Source of the DNA: Aquabacter sp040049275
GTDB lineage: Bacteria; Pseudomonadota; Alphaproteobacteria; Rhizobiales; Xanthobacteraceae
NCBI RefSeq assembly: GCF_040049275.1
Contig: NZ_JBDZDT010000008.1
Coordinates: 248,001 to 312,000, forward strand
Direction: 5' to 3'
Length of the DNA stretch: 64,000 bases
How positions within the stretch are numbered: the stretch's first letter is position 1; each line of letters starts with the position of its first letter. A model generated the notes under the pieces. That model worked only from the letters and a program-made list of their open reading frames with translations, did not search any database and had not been told where the DNA came from. This document shows, piece after piece, positions 36,701 through 44,356 of the stretch. Made by a program: the position numbers and the translations under genes.

Positions 36701-39700
36701 CACCCATTCGGGCGCGATCATCGCCACCCTCACGGGCACCGGCGCGGTGGCGCTGGGAGGCCAGACCCTGACCATTGCCAATGCCGCCGGCACGTTCTCC
36801 GGCGCCGTATCCGGCAGCGGCGGCCTCGACATTGCGGGCGGGACGCAGACCCTCACCGGAAACAGCACGTTGAACGGCGGCATCACCCTCTCGGGCGGAT
36901 CGGTGGCCGTGGGCAGCGCCGCCGCCCTCGGCAGCGGAATCCTCAGCTTCGCAGCGGACGGGACCCTTTCCTTTCTCGGCGATTTCAGCATCGGCAACGC
37001 GCTCGCCATCGGCGCCGGCATTACGGCAACGGTGGACAGCGGCTCCAGCGAGGCCGGCATCGGCGGCACCATCTCCGGGCCCGGCGGCCTGCTGAAGACC
37101 GGGACCGGGGCTCTGACGCTGTCCGGGGCGAACACCTATGCCGGCGGCACCACGCTCGCGGCTGGCAGCCTTGTGCTCGGCAATACCAATGCGCTCGGAA
37201 GCGGCGCACTGACCTTCGCGGCGGACAGCACGCTGGCCTTCGATGTGAGCGGCGCCATCGCCAATGGGTTTGTCCTGGCGAACGGCGCGACCGGAACCTT
37301 CGACACGGCCGGCCGGACCGCTACGCTCGCCGGGCCGGTTTCCGGCAACGGCGTCCTCAGCAAGACCGGCAACGGCACACTCAATCTTGCCGGCGCCAAC
37401 ACCTATACCGGTGGCACCATCCTCTCCGCCGGGACCATCGGCCTGCTCGATCCGGGCGCTCTGGGCAGCGGCGGCCTGAACGTGACGGGCGCCGCCTCGA
37501 TCGCCTTCGGCAGCAGCCAGACATTCGCCAATTCGACGTCCATCGCAGCCGGCGTCACGGCCATGTTCGATACCATGGGCAATGCCGTGACGCTCAGCGG
37601 ACTGGTCTCCGGCAATGGCGCGCTCGGCAAGACGGGCACGGGCACGCTGACCTTCGCGAATGCCAATTCCTATGCCGGCGGCACCGTCCTGGCCGGTGGC
37701 ACGGTGGTCCTTAACAATGCCACCGCCCTCGGCACGGGCGGCGTGACGGTGGACCAGAGCACGCAGATCGTCGTGGGCTTCGCTGCCCCCTTCACCTACG
37801 CCATGTCGCTCAGCAGTGGTGCCACCGCCACGCTCGACACCGGCCTGTTCGACATCACCATGGCGTCCGGGGTGTCTGGAGCGGGCGGCCTCACCATCAC
37901 GGGCGGCCGGACGGCGACATTCACAGCCCCCACCACCTATTCCGGTGCGACCTCCGTCTCGAGCGGCACGCTGCACGCGGGCGCTGCAGCCGCATTCTCC
38001 GCGGCCTCGGCGTTCACCGTCGCGAATGGCGCCACCCTTGATCTCGGCGGCACCGGCCAGACCATCGGCTCGCTCGCAGGTGGAGGATCCGTGCATCTCG
38101 GCGCCGCGACCCTGACCACCGGCGCGGACAATACGGACTCCACCTTCTCGGGCCTCATGGACGGCACCGGGGGCCTGACCAAGGTGGGCACGGGCAATTT
38201 CACCGTTGCCTCCACCAACACTTATAGCGGCGACACCAGCATCCTCGACGGCATCATTACCGTTGCCAGCGACGGCGCGCTCGGCACGGGCCGCATCTCC
38301 GTCTCCGGCGGCGGGGCGCTCGCCTTCGCCGGCGCCTATGCGCTGACGAACCGGCTGGATGTCAGCTCGGGTGCGGCCATCGACACCTCCAATTTTCCCG
38401 TCACCCTCACCGGCGACATCACCGGCAGCGGCAGCGTGACCAAGACCGGTTCCGGCACCCTCATCCTGGCGGGCAACAACAGCTTCACCGGCGGCCTTTT
38501 CGTCGATGGCGGAACGCTGGGCGCGACGACACCGCAAGCGCTGGGCAGCGGGGCGCTCAACTTCCTCGGCACCTCCACCTTCCTGCTGACCGACGCGAGC
38601 CTCGGCCCCATCACCAACGCGCTCAACCTTGCATCCACCGTGACCCTCACGCCGCCGACCGGTGGCGTGGCGGAGCTGAGCGGTACCATTTCCGGCACCG
38701 GTGGCCTCTCCGCCGCCGGGACGGGAACGGTCATGCTCAGCGGCAAGAACACCTATTCCGGCCCCACGAGCGTGGGCGCAGGCATGACGCTGCAGACCTC
38801 CGCACCCGGTGCCCTTCCCGCCACGAGCGCGGTGGCGCTCGCCACGGGCTCAACGCTTAACCTCGCCGGCAACAGCCAGACCGTCGGTTCCGTCTCCGGC
38901 GGCGGTGCGATCGCGCTGGGCTCCGCCACGCTCACGGCCGGCGGCAACAACACGGATACCAGCTACACCGGCACCCTCTCCGGCAGCGGCAGCTTCGACA
39001 AGGTCGGAACCGGCAAGATGGTGTTCGACGGCACCGGCAATATCGGATCCGCCACGGTGGCCGGCGGGTCTCTCATCGTCGGCGGCGAAACGGGATCGAA
39101 CGCGTCGCTGAATGCGCCCGTGACGGTCGAGGGCGGCGGCACCATAGGCGGCCACGGCACGGTGGGGCCCATCACCGTCGTCGGCAATGGCGAGCTCTCC
39201 CCCGGCAACTCCATCGGCACCCTCACCGTTACCGGGAACCTGGCCCTGAACCCCGCCGCCACCTTCCTGCTGGAGGTGAACCCGACGCAAAGCGATGTGG
39301 TGAATGTCATCGGCAATGCCCAGCTCGCGGGCCTGCTGCAGGTGGACACCAGCGCCGGCTGGAGCATCAACCACCCTTACGTCTTCCTCACCGCCACTGG
39401 AGCCATCTCCGGAACCTTCTCGGACGTGGTGGATGACTTGCCCCTGGCGGATGCCGAAGTCATCTATGGCGCCAACAGCGTCACCCTGGTCCTGTTGCCG
39501 AGCCAGATGTCGTTCGCGTCGCTGGCGGCGACGCCGAGCCAAGCCGCGACCGCCAATTCCGCCCAGTCCCTCGGCCTCGGAAACCCCGTCTTCGACGCCA
39601 TACTGATGCTCAATGCCCCCGCGGCGCAGGCCGCCTTCAGCTCCCTTTCCGGCGGTATCTATCCCAGCGCATCGACCACCTTCCTGCTCGACTCGCGCTT

Positions 39701-40598
39701 CATCCGCGAGGCGACGCTCGGCCGGGTTCGGTCCTCGCTTCCCTCCGGCCCCATGCAGCCCGGCGCCCCAGGCTCCAGCGGCGCCTGGGCGCAGGCGATG
39801 GGCTCCTGGGGCACGCTGAGCGCAGATGCCAACGCGCCCTCTCTCAGCCGCACTGTCGGCGGCCTGTTCGCCGGCCTGGACGGACATGTGGGCGATGCGC
39901 TCCGGCTCGGCTTCGCCACCGGCTATTCGCAGACCACCTTCAACGTGACCTCGCTCTCGTCCTCCGGCTCCAGCGACGACTATCATGTGGCGCTCTATGG
40001 CGCGGCCGGCGTCGGCATCTTCGATCTGCGCGCGGGCGCGGCCTTCACCTGGCACGACCTGTCGGTCAACCGCACCGTGGCCTTCCCCGGCTTCATAGAC
40101 CAGGACACGGCGGACACCTCGGCGCATACCGGGCAGGTCTATGGCGAGCTGGCCCTGCCGTGGACGTTTGCGGCGGGCACGGTGGAGCCGTTCGCGAACG
40201 CCGCCTACGTGCGCGGCTCCATGGACGGCTTCACCGAAGCAGGCGGCGCCTCTGCCTTGACGTCCCAGGCGCAGTCCGCCGACGCGGTGTTCACCACCCT
40301 CGGCGCGCGAGCCGCCACCTCCTTCACCCTCGGCGCCATCCCCGCCAGCCTGCGCGGCACAATCGGCTGGCAGCATGCTTTCGGCGACCTGACGCCCATG
40401 GCCCAGTTCAGCTTCGCCAGCGGGAGCCTGCCCTTCAGCATCGCCGGCGTGAGCCTGCCGGCGAATGCCCTGGCGCTTGAAGGGGGCTTCGACTTCGCGA
40501 TTACACAGAACACGTCGCTCAGCGTCGCCTATTCCGGACTGTGGGGAGACACCGTCTCGGACAATGCCTTCAAGGGCACTTTGCAGATCCAGTTCTAG
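27753..40598 (+). CDS. Giant type V autotransporter adhesin with beta-strand repeats
   Basis: A 4281-residue outer-membrane autotransporter. The signal region is RRRMAASTALARFAFNSC followed by LMAALACLSGPVAHA. The passenger is Gly/Ser/Thr/Ala-rich and lacks a protease motif. It holds about two dozen autotransporter-associated beta-strand repeats of the form GxLTKxGxGxLxLxGxNxYxGxT, mainly after residue 1700, and an N-terminal half of GTYNLSGG-type units. Residues about 4010-4281 form the C-terminal beta-barrel (GAWAQAMGSWGTLSADANAP onward), ending in Phe (LQIQF). The barrel inserts in the outer membrane and the beta-helix is displayed outside, probably for adhesion or biofilm. Two pairs of internal duplications are described separately. 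The start is uncertain: TTG at 27753, or ATG at 27807, which keeps the signal core but loses the Arg cluster. Confidence 0.9.
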   Translation: MGRLVSSFCCSAGLSRRRMAASTALARFAFNSCLMAALACLSGPVAHAEDVTNQNQYDAALAAAESTPGPATINVTGGGGLLTLQSGPRAYPPGLSTSLQINFDRTTLDVGGASAPDAVLTLGPAATLNFTGAVTPPVPGSLAGFLRVGYGGAGTLNINGGTISVSAITGGSDPGRVIVGGGGGTGISTVNMTGGLLSFSRSGSNYSGFAIGRTAGPAGVFNQSGGQVTVSGLLSADFGTQGGTGTYNLTGDAVFEKNAANAPGVLYVGSRPDTGTGIAGSGTVHVSDAASFTFYSDNIFVGDARATGAFIQDGAASSVYLQADNGVLFGSNNSSAGGANGGGHASYTLSAGTLTVAGNSQSLALGYAAGGSGTLEVSGGTATILGNAGLSIGTTAGATGAVIQTGGEVNARVSFGAGTGSYSLSGGTLKTGTGITGGPDDTFTLAGGTLNFLSGATTSSGFVTTLSAASTIDVDGTSAAWNSATSGSGTLNKTGDGILSIGGTNTGFTGSVTVTEGTLALTNAAALSAANSVTLQGAGTSLSTSSVGTATVTIGALNGNGALNLGNSRLGVTVGAGETAAYSGIITAGFTSNSTYGRFDKTGAGTLVINGARMADTATGTGEFYVTQGILAQTAGDTAIAYLDVGTGTTAGAGNVGAITISGGTLTVNRTFSVGAWGGSGTANQTGGTVFIPDPGSCTSCGAISIGNQGGTGVYNLSGGTIDFTGGVLNLGRTTSASSPAFSGTLNVSGSGEIIARAGNVILGNWLVSGSGVAGIGDGILNQSGGTIRIENDAELYLSAKGDGTYNLSGGVLQIGGSSLKPVYASGGGTYAFNLGGGTIEVLDTALSTNAAATLVANTTSTIDTNGLGATWNGALTGSGTLAKQGAGTLTLGSIATTGYLDLAEGDLASTGVNNSISLLNVASGSSHTLQIASGTTFTLTGSNPGSTAGLIYNGSTLNLTGGGTLKVGANTLVIGYPIGSGPDTQPSGGTLNLSGSAKLDLNSGTTFTDFYVGVGSGVTGVTGTVTQGGSSRVTLGTNMIIGGDGATATYTLNGNSSLVTGANTFIFIGLNEAQRTAGTTGTLSLNDTATFSQTDGYLFLGMATAGGSGGSGTYAGDGAIVQNGNSSVNLSGTSVAIGLDAGGTGRYELNGGQLTIDTTLALEVGSRAGSNGLLVQTGGTLTAAASVQVGSSGSGAYTISGGTAAFDGGLVIARAAGSTGVANQNGGTVTAHGLTFGAGTGAYNLNAGTFTVQGSIAGNAAGGPDTLTFGGGTLKAGGALSANANFSTVIADDSIARIDTNTFAITWNSAISGTGDLMKSGAGVLSLGAANTSFTGDVTVGAGILALTNAAALSAANGVTVSSGATFDIGSVPSAPSSTYQLVSIGTLNGAGTVDVGTNALRVDIASGETASFSGTLVADKSSWESSGAESSLVKDGAGTLVIDNMSMTRGNLYVVSGALSQTSGTTSLTYLAVGEQAGASGILSVTGGRLDIGEGLQVGDWGGTGTVNQSGGAVSLLATCASPSNCVAMNIGNQGGTGTYNLTGGQLLIAGGSHSIGRNAGAQPSSSGTLNISGNALMQISPNGAFGTGLLVIGDRDPGSQTNSTGVLNQNGGTVRFVDTARLYLGGYGSGTYNLNAGTLEIGGASLLGLYGGGGNTTGSYAFNLGGGTIKVIGTALTTSVAATLVSGTTSTIDTNSLGAAWGGVLSGDGALAKIGGGTLTLMAANSYTGGTNLSGGTLALGNAGALSSGALSFTGSATLALNGSYTLANAIGIAAGAAATINTGINSVTLNGGLSGNGALTKAGSGTLILQDANSYAGGTTLSAGTLAIGDTGALGSGSLSFAGSGTLAFLDAFTFTNQVSLGAGSIATFDTGANAVTLSGPVSGSGGLTKAGAGVLTLAGGNSFSGPTSVSAGTLAVTGALTASNVTVGSGATLTGSGSIGGAVAVQAGGVLSGASSTQLSMGALTLASGSVINANLAAPSLSPLFNVGGALTLDGTVNITSPNLTIGVYRLFSYGGVLTNNGLEIGTVPGGLDASDILVAAGNGRVDLVNTNGAVLQYWNGSATLGPGTGVVTGGSGTWSATNGNWTDAAGTFNAPMQPQPSFAVFDGSAGTVTVNNSAGAVSATGMQFVVSDYLIQGGSITLSGAPAVIRVGDGTGAGASMTATISAPLAGSTSVEKADLGRLVLSGANTYSGATLISAGTLALSGSGSIAASSGVTVNGAFDISATTSGATIANLGGTGTVALGARTLTIANGSGTFAGTLSGTGGLSLQAGTLGLSGANNYSGNTAIGAGATLALSGAGRIADTSGVVANGTLDLSGASGGVSLASLSGSGAVQLGANTLTLTQAADTFSGAISGTGALALQAGSQILSHANTYSGGTTLTGGTLKLENAAALGSGALAFASSATLLFGGDLSLANAVSFASGANGTVDVATHHATLTGSLTGAGTLTKAGTGDLTLSGANAGFTGAVRITRGNLLLAGAQALGTANAVNISAGAGLDISAVTGGAGFAVGALSGAGTVTTGSNRLTTSGGAFSGTITGMGGLTKVGAGTFTMSGANNYQGGTVIEGGILAAGAANTFSQASATTINAGGTLDLGGFSQAIGTVALSGGTLQNGALAGAVTSTGGIISGLGGTASVSVTLGTTTLLGTNGFAGPTTVSGGTLVVAGTLTGNNVTVGAGGTLTGSGSIARNVVVNAGGAISGVTGTTLSLGSLSLDAGAVINANLTAPSTAALFAISGHLILDGTLNITSSSLDVGVSRLFSYGGTLINNGLEFGTLPSDVTAADLSIIANSGRVDLINTAGTVLQFWNGNAATGPGSGTINGGSGTWNTTNGNWTNADATVNSPMQPQPGFAIFEGAAGTVTVDDTGGAVGVTGMQFMTSGYVVQGDPIMLSAAETVIRVGDGTLSGAATTATIASELTGANGINKTDLGTLVLSGTNTYTGATVISGGTLALAGTGSIAASSGVEANGTFDISATHSGAIIATLTGTGAVALGGQTLTIANAAGTFSGAVSGSGGLDIAGGTQTLTGNSTLNGGITLSGGSVAVGSAAALGSGILSFAADGTLSFLGDFSIGNALAIGAGITATVDSGSSEAGIGGTISGPGGLLKTGTGALTLSGANTYAGGTTLAAGSLVLGNTNALGSGALTFAADSTLAFDVSGAIANGFVLANGATGTFDTAGRTATLAGPVSGNGVLSKTGNGTLNLAGANTYTGGTILSAGTIGLLDPGALGSGGLNVTGAASIAFGSSQTFANSTSIAAGVTAMFDTMGNAVTLSGLVSGNGALGKTGTGTLTFANANSYAGGTVLAGGTVVLNNATALGTGGVTVDQSTQIVVGFAAPFTYAMSLSSGATATLDTGLFDITMASGVSGAGGLTITGGRTATFTAPTTYSGATSVSSGTLHAGAAAAFSAASAFTVANGATLDLGGTGQTIGSLAGGGSVHLGAATLTTGADNTDSTFSGLMDGTGGLTKVGTGNFTVASTNTYSGDTSILDGIITVASDGALGTGRISVSGGGALAFAGAYALTNRLDVSSGAAIDTSNFPVTLTGDITGSGSVTKTGSGTLILAGNNSFTGGLFVDGGTLGATTPQALGSGALNFLGTSTFLLTDASLGPITNALNLASTVTLTPPTGGVAELSGTISGTGGLSAAGTGTVMLSGKNTYSGPTSVGAGMTLQTSAPGALPATSAVALATGSTLNLAGNSQTVGSVSGGGAIALGSATLTAGGNNTDTSYTGTLSGSGSFDKVGTGKMVFDGTGNIGSATVAGGSLIVGGETGSNASLNAPVTVEGGGTIGGHGTVGPITVVGNGELSPGNSIGTLTVTGNLALNPAATFLLEVNPTQSDVVNVIGNAQLAGLLQVDTSAGWSINHPYVFLTATGAISGTFSDVVDDLPLADAEVIYGANSVTLVLLPSQMSFASLAATPSQAATANSAQSLGLGNPVFDAILMLNAPAAQAAFSSLSGGIYPSASTTFLLDSRFIREATLGRVRSSLPSGPMQPGAPGSSGAWAQAMGSWGTLSADANAPSLSRTVGGLFAGLDGHVGDALRLGFATGYSQTTFNVTSLSSSGSSDDYHVALYGAAGVGIFDLRAGAAFTWHDLSVNRTVAFPGFIDQDTADTSAHTGQVYGELALPWTFAAGTVEPFANAAYVRGSMDGFTEAGGASALTSQAQSADAVFTTLGARAATSFTLGAIPASLRGTIGWQHAFGDLTPMAQFSFASGSLPFSIAGVSLPANALALEGGFDFAITQNTSLSVAYSGLWGDTVSDNAFKGTLQIQF
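29040..32930 (+). repeat. N-terminal passenger duplication (copies about 29040-30440 and 31510-32930)
   Basis: Two blocks about 2.48-2.5 kb apart share the same order of motifs. GGPDDTFTLAGGTLNF matches GGPDTLTFGGGTLKAGG. Short Cys-containing loops (SCTSCGAISIGNQGGTG and SPSNCVAMNIGNQGGTG) match, and so do YAFNLGGGTIEVLDTALS and YAFNLGGGTIKVIGTALT. The copies are diverged, so the duplication is old. Confidence 0.75.
33475..36850 (+). repeat. Central passenger duplication (copies about 33475-34580 and 35728-36850)
   Basis: Two blocks of about 1.1 kb lie exactly 2253 bp (751 codons) apart where measured. LQYWNGSATLGPGTG at 33936 corresponds to LQFWNGNAATGPGSG at 36189, with RLFSYGG, NGRVDLVNT/SGRVDLINT, MQPQPSFAVF/MQPQPGFAIF and SGSIAASSGV/TGSIAASSGV in the same order. 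Each contains a module (NVTVGSGATLTGSGSI onward) that normally sits once, just before an autotransporter barrel; a third, diverged version occurs near 39040-39450. Confidence 0.8.
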
Positions 40599-40691
40599 CC
40601 GGCGGCTGCCGCATCCCCACGCATGATCGACCCAGACGTCCGCGAGAAGCTGCCGGCCGATGGGTCACGTACGGTGGTCCGATCCACGCAG

Positions 40692-40721
40692 GGCGGACCT
40701 CGGCCTGAAAGAAGGTCCGCC
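40692..40721 (+). terminator. Hairpin downstream of the autotransporter
   Basis: GGCGGACCT and AGGTCCGCC form a perfect 9-bp stem with a 12-base loop, 94 bp after the autotransporter stop. No U-tract follows, so termination is a positional inference. Confidence 0.4.
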
Positions 40722-40863
40722 ACTGAACCGCTCATGATTCCGGCGCCATCGCGTTGAGAGAGAATCACCTCCTGCATATTTTTCAGAAGACGTTTGCCTA
40801 AATTTTGCGCCCCACCAGATCGGTAGGTATACACACGACCGAGTTGCGTTGAGGTGCGTAAAA

Positions 40864-42045
40864 ATGATGAGGCGAACGCCGATCCCAGCCGCCGGACACG
40901 GGCTCCTCCTCGTGGGCATCATGCTGGTCGCTGCAACGCTCCGTGCACCCATCGTCGGTCTCGCACCAATGTTTGGCATGATCCGCGAGACCACCGGGAT
41001 CAGCGCCGCTGAAGCGGGGATGCTCACGACGCTTCCCTTGATTGCGTTCGCGGTGATATCGCCGTTCGCCGCCGTTCTCGCACGCAAGCACGGCATGGAG
41101 CGCTCCCTGTTCGGGGCCCTCATCCTGATTGCGTTCGGGGTGGGCCTCCGCGCGACCGGGCCGGTTTGGTCGCTCTTTCTCGGAACCGCGACGCTTGGAG
41201 CCGGGATCGCCATAGCAAACGTGCTGCTGCCCAGTTTGCTGAAGCGTGATTTCCCAACCCGGATCGCGAGCCTCACGGGTGCCTATGTTCTCACCACGGG
41301 CCTTGTCGCGGCGCTCGCTTCGGCCGTGGCTGTCCCACTTGCCGAGCTCCCGGGATCGGGCTGGCATGTCGCGCTGGCCAGCACCCTGATTTTTCCCGCC
41401 ATCGCTCTTATCGCCTGGATCCCGCAGCTGCGCCTGCATTCCGCGCCGACGAAGGAAATGGTCGCGCCGCCACACGGCGGTCCGATCTGGCGCTCGGCCC
41501 TTGCCTGGCAGGTGACGGCCTTTATGTCGCTGAGCTCCCTGGTCTATTACCTTCTGGTGAGCTGGCTACCGTCGATCCTCACGGAAGCAGGTTATTCCGC
41601 GGGTGTGGCGGGTTCACTGCATGGCGTGTCCCAGGTGGCCACGGCGGTGCCCGGCCTCATTCTCGGCCCCATCGTGACGCGCATGAAGGATCAGAGGGCC
41701 ATTGCCCTCGGCGTCTCGCTCGTGGCGACGGTGTCCTTCCTGGGGCTCTGGCTGTATCCGCCCCTGGCGATCGTCTGGATTGCGCTCTTCGGCTTCGGGA
41801 CGGGATCGACCTTCATTCTCAGCTTGGCTTTCATGAGCATGAGAGCGTCGAGCACCCGACAAGCGGCGGCGCTTTCCGGCATGGCCCAGTGCGTCGGCTA
41901 TTGCTTCGCGGCTGCGGGTCCGCCGTTGGCTGGCCTTATTCACGATGTGACCGGCAGCTGGGACATCATGCTCGCGAGCTGCGTCGTCCTATCCCTGGCG
42001 CTCGGCGCATTCGGCGTCTTGGCAGGTCGGGCAGCCGTTGTCTGA
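40864..42045 (+). CDS. MFS transporter, CynX/NimT (cyanate/nitroimidazole) type
   Basis: A 393-residue, 12-helix major facilitator. The start region HGLLLVGIMLVAATLRAPIV with GLAPMFGMIRETTGIS and the first-half end TLPLIAFAVISPFAAVLARK match the CynX/NimT (YeaN-like) group of small, often anionic, solute carriers. The centre has a soluble linker near residues 195-215, and the second half repeats the fold (YYLLVSWLPSILTEAGYSAG). The substrate is unknown. GAGG lies upstream of the ATG at 40864; an earlier in-frame TTG at 40849 is less likely. It stands alone between the autotransporter and a convergent protease gene. Confidence 0.87.
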   Translation: MMRRTPIPAAGHGLLLVGIMLVAATLRAPIVGLAPMFGMIRETTGISAAEAGMLTTLPLIAFAVISPFAAVLARKHGMERSLFGALILIAFGVGLRATGPVWSLFLGTATLGAGIAIANVLLPSLLKRDFPTRIASLTGAYVLTTGLVAALASAVAVPLAELPGSGWHVALASTLIFPAIALIAWIPQLRLHSAPTKEMVAPPHGGPIWRSALAWQVTAFMSLSSLVYYLLVSWLPSILTEAGYSAGVAGSLHGVSQVATAVPGLILGPIVTRMKDQRAIALGVSLVATVSFLGLWLYPPLAIVWIALFGFGTGSTFILSLAFMSMRASSTRQAAALSGMAQCVGYCFAAAGPPLAGLIHDVTGSWDIMLASCVVLSLALGAFGVLAGRAAVV

Positions 42046-42103
42046 CGGCCTTGGCGGCCGTGTTGTTTCCGGCGTCAATACCGCGCCGGCCGGAAGTAGC
42101 GTT

Positions 42104-42145
42104 CCGTGGCCGGACGGCGGCTTTCCACCCGCCGCCCGACCACGG
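42104..42145. terminator. Bidirectional terminator-like hairpin between convergent genes
   Basis: CCGTGGCCGGACGGCGG (42104-42120) pairs with CCGCCGCCCGACCACGG (42129-42145) across an 8-base loop, 17-bp arms with two mismatches. Its place between the ends of the MFS gene and the protease gene fits a shared transcription stop. Confidence 0.6.
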
Positions 42146-42153
42146 ATGTCGCA

Positions 42154-44187
42154 TCAGAGAAAGAGACCATCGCTTGAAAGGGACTTCAGGGCGATCACCA
42201 CGTCCTGATAGTCATTGTCGCCAAATCCGTTTGCCACATCCTCGAAGCCGATCTGCAAACCTCCGCCACCCGGTATCACGCCCGAGAGGACCTGGTCGGC
42301 ATCATCGGGGTTGAAGGCAGCGGTGGAGTAGAAGATCTCGGCCTTGGTCAGGAAACCGAGACTGGAGCTGTACAGCGAGGGCGGCGCGCCGGAATCGCCG
42401 GACAGCACGAACGACAGGTCGGAAGGCAGCCCACCATAGGCTGCGAACCCGTCCTGTATGAGGAAGAAGCCAATCTGCTCGCCGCTGTCGGGGGCGCCGA
42501 GATCGAAGCCTGCTCCCCAGGTGGACTGGTCCATCGTGTTGCTGGTCAGCAGATGGACGTCCGAAATCGTCCCGGTTGTTTCGATCTTGTAGTAGCCGAG
42601 CATGTTCTGAAAGTGGGAGTCGGCTGAAACCATCTCCATCCTGAAGGAGACGGCGCCGTCGCCCGTCATAAAGGGCGCGTTGGCGATGCCGTTGATGAGG
42701 GTGGGATCGACAGTCACCCCCTCGGACAGCACGGGCAGGAAGTTCACGAAATTTATGACCGTCTGCGCATCACCGCCGAAGTCGCGGGGCGTGAGCATGA
42801 AATCGCCGCCCGAGAAGGCGCCGTCCGTCCTGAAGGACCAGGAGCCGGCCGCAAAGGTGACCGTGTCGGCGGTGGCCGAGACGGTGAGGTCCGCCCGACT
42901 GACCTCCAGGCCGATGATCTCGATTGTGTTGACGGTATTCACGCCGGTGATGATGTCGCCGTTCAGGTCAGCGAAGGTCTCGCGCAGAATGCTGGAGCCG
43001 GAGCTGCCGAAGACGATGAAATCCGCTCCTGCCCCGCCGCTGATGAGGTCGTTGCCGCCGCCCCCATAGATGATGTCCCGGCCGGCATTGCCGATCAGGG
43101 TATTGTCCAGTTCGGTTCCGAAGATGGTGTCGGCCCCACTGCCACCGATTGCGGTTTCGATCACGGTGTCGAACGCGATCCCGATATTGTTGGTGAGACC
43201 GGCCGCGCTCGAGAACGTGCCGGGCTGGAGATTGATGACCGCGTTCTCGGTGTAGCCGGACAGATCGAGCGCGTTGCCCGTGCCACCGCTCCAGATCGTG
43301 ATCACGGGGTGCGCGTTGAGGCTGAAATCGAAGAGGGACTTGAGACTGCCCTCAAGGTTGGAGTTGAAGCCGAACACCACGCCGCCTTCGGCGAGCGGAC
43401 CGCTGGTGGCGGTGCCATAGAGGCGCTGCGTGGCCAGGATATCCAGCATCATGGGGGTTTGCGCGGTCCGCCAATCCCCGTCGGCGGTCTTGCCCCAAGC
43501 CGTACCGGCCACCGGATAGGACGCGAGATAAGCCGCGAGCGTCTCGTTCGGGTCGATGTACGACATGATCGTCCACAGCTTCATGTCGTAGGGACCGAAC
43601 TGCTGCGTCTCTGCGTTCACCTCGCCGTTATAGGGGCCTCCGTGTCCGAGGCCGAGGCCATGGCCCAGCTCGTGCACCACGGTGCCGAAGGCATACGCGC
43701 CTCCGGCATCCAGATCGAGGTCGATGGGCCCGAAGCCGGGGACGCTGGTATCGATGGACAGGAAGGGGATGCCGTCCCCGTCCTGCACCGGCGTCATGAG
43801 CGTGGTGCCGCCCGTTGGCACACCTGTCCGATCCCCGAAGGTCCAGAAGGCGCCGCCATCGCTGCCGCGGTAGATCCGAAAATCCGCACTCTGCTCGTCG
43901 CCTGCTTCGATGAAGGTGACATTCGCGACGGCGGACCACAGGGCCATGGCGGTCGTAAATGCCGTCCTCTCGACCGCGGTCCAGTTCGATACGGCGAGGA
44001 AGGCGTAGGAAATGGTGGCTGGCGTCCCCGCAACCGGATCACCCCACTTTGTGGCCGTCGACAACGGCCCGAAATGAGCGGGATTGTTGCCATCCCATGT
44101 CTCGAAGACAATCGGCGCGAGAACACCATTCTGGTCCACACCCGAAAGGAAGGTCACTTCCCTGTTGATAGAATCAGAAAGAAACAT
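42154..44187 (-). CDS. Secreted serralysin-like zinc metalloprotease with RTX and DUF4114-like region
   Basis: A 677-residue protein without a classical signal peptide. The zinc site HELGHGLGLGH (about residues 170-180) fits the metzincin pattern HExxHxxGxxH, and the Met-turn is WTIMSYIDP (about 205-213). After a connecting region come a few glycine-rich calcium-binding RTX repeats (IGGSGADTIFG, IYGGGGNDLISGGAGADFIV; about 350-395). The last 170 or so residues resemble DUF4114, ending near FGDNDYQDVVIAL. RTX proteins leave through type I secretion with an uncleaved C-terminal signal, so this is probably an extracellular protease. No type I secretion genes or inhibitor gene lie nearby. ATG at 44187 gives MFLSDSINREV, a reasonable start for such proteins. 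Confidence 0.87.
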   Translation of the reverse strand: MFLSDSINREVTFLSGVDQNGVLAPIVFETWDGNNPAHFGPLSTATKWGDPVAGTPATISYAFLAVSNWTAVERTAFTTAMALWSAVANVTFIEAGDEQSADFRIYRGSDGGAFWTFGDRTGVPTGGTTLMTPVQDGDGIPFLSIDTSVPGFGPIDLDLDAGGAYAFGTVVHELGHGLGLGHGGPYNGEVNAETQQFGPYDMKLWTIMSYIDPNETLAAYLASYPVAGTAWGKTADGDWRTAQTPMMLDILATQRLYGTATSGPLAEGGVVFGFNSNLEGSLKSLFDFSLNAHPVITIWSGGTGNALDLSGYTENAVINLQPGTFSSAAGLTNNIGIAFDTVIETAIGGSGADTIFGTELDNTLIGNAGRDIIYGGGGNDLISGGAGADFIVFGSSGSSILRETFADLNGDIITGVNTVNTIEIIGLEVSRADLTVSATADTVTFAAGSWSFRTDGAFSGGDFMLTPRDFGGDAQTVINFVNFLPVLSEGVTVDPTLINGIANAPFMTGDGAVSFRMEMVSADSHFQNMLGYYKIETTGTISDVHLLTSNTMDQSTWGAGFDLGAPDSGEQIGFFLIQDGFAAYGGLPSDLSFVLSGDSGAPPSLYSSSLGFLTKAEIFYSTAAFNPDDADQVLSGVIPGGGGLQIGFEDVANGFGDNDYQDVVIALKSLSSDGLFL

Positions 44188-44356
44188 TGTAATATCACTG
44201 CCCCAGCAAGAATTAACCCAGCGGAAATCAGCTTATTCATCGCCATTGTAGATGACAAGCCTCGGCGCCCGGGCCGCCGTCTTGAAAGCATCCCAAAGCA
44301 AAGCTTAAGCACTTCGAGCCCAGGGGCGTGGGACGCTCGGGCTCCAGGGACAACCT

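Noticed and set aside
28140..39450. CRISPR-like or satellite repeats within the adhesin region
   Set aside because: The repeats are in-frame protein motifs of variable spacing and sequence, with no constant DNA repeat and unique spacers.
28800..40376. Very long minus-strand open frames under the autotransporter (about 28800-32420, 33621-35990, 36024-38537, 38850-40376)
   Set aside because: They follow from the repetitive GC-rich codon pattern of the plus-strand gene, have Arg/Ala/Gly/Val-biased low-complexity products, no family motifs and no ribosome sites.
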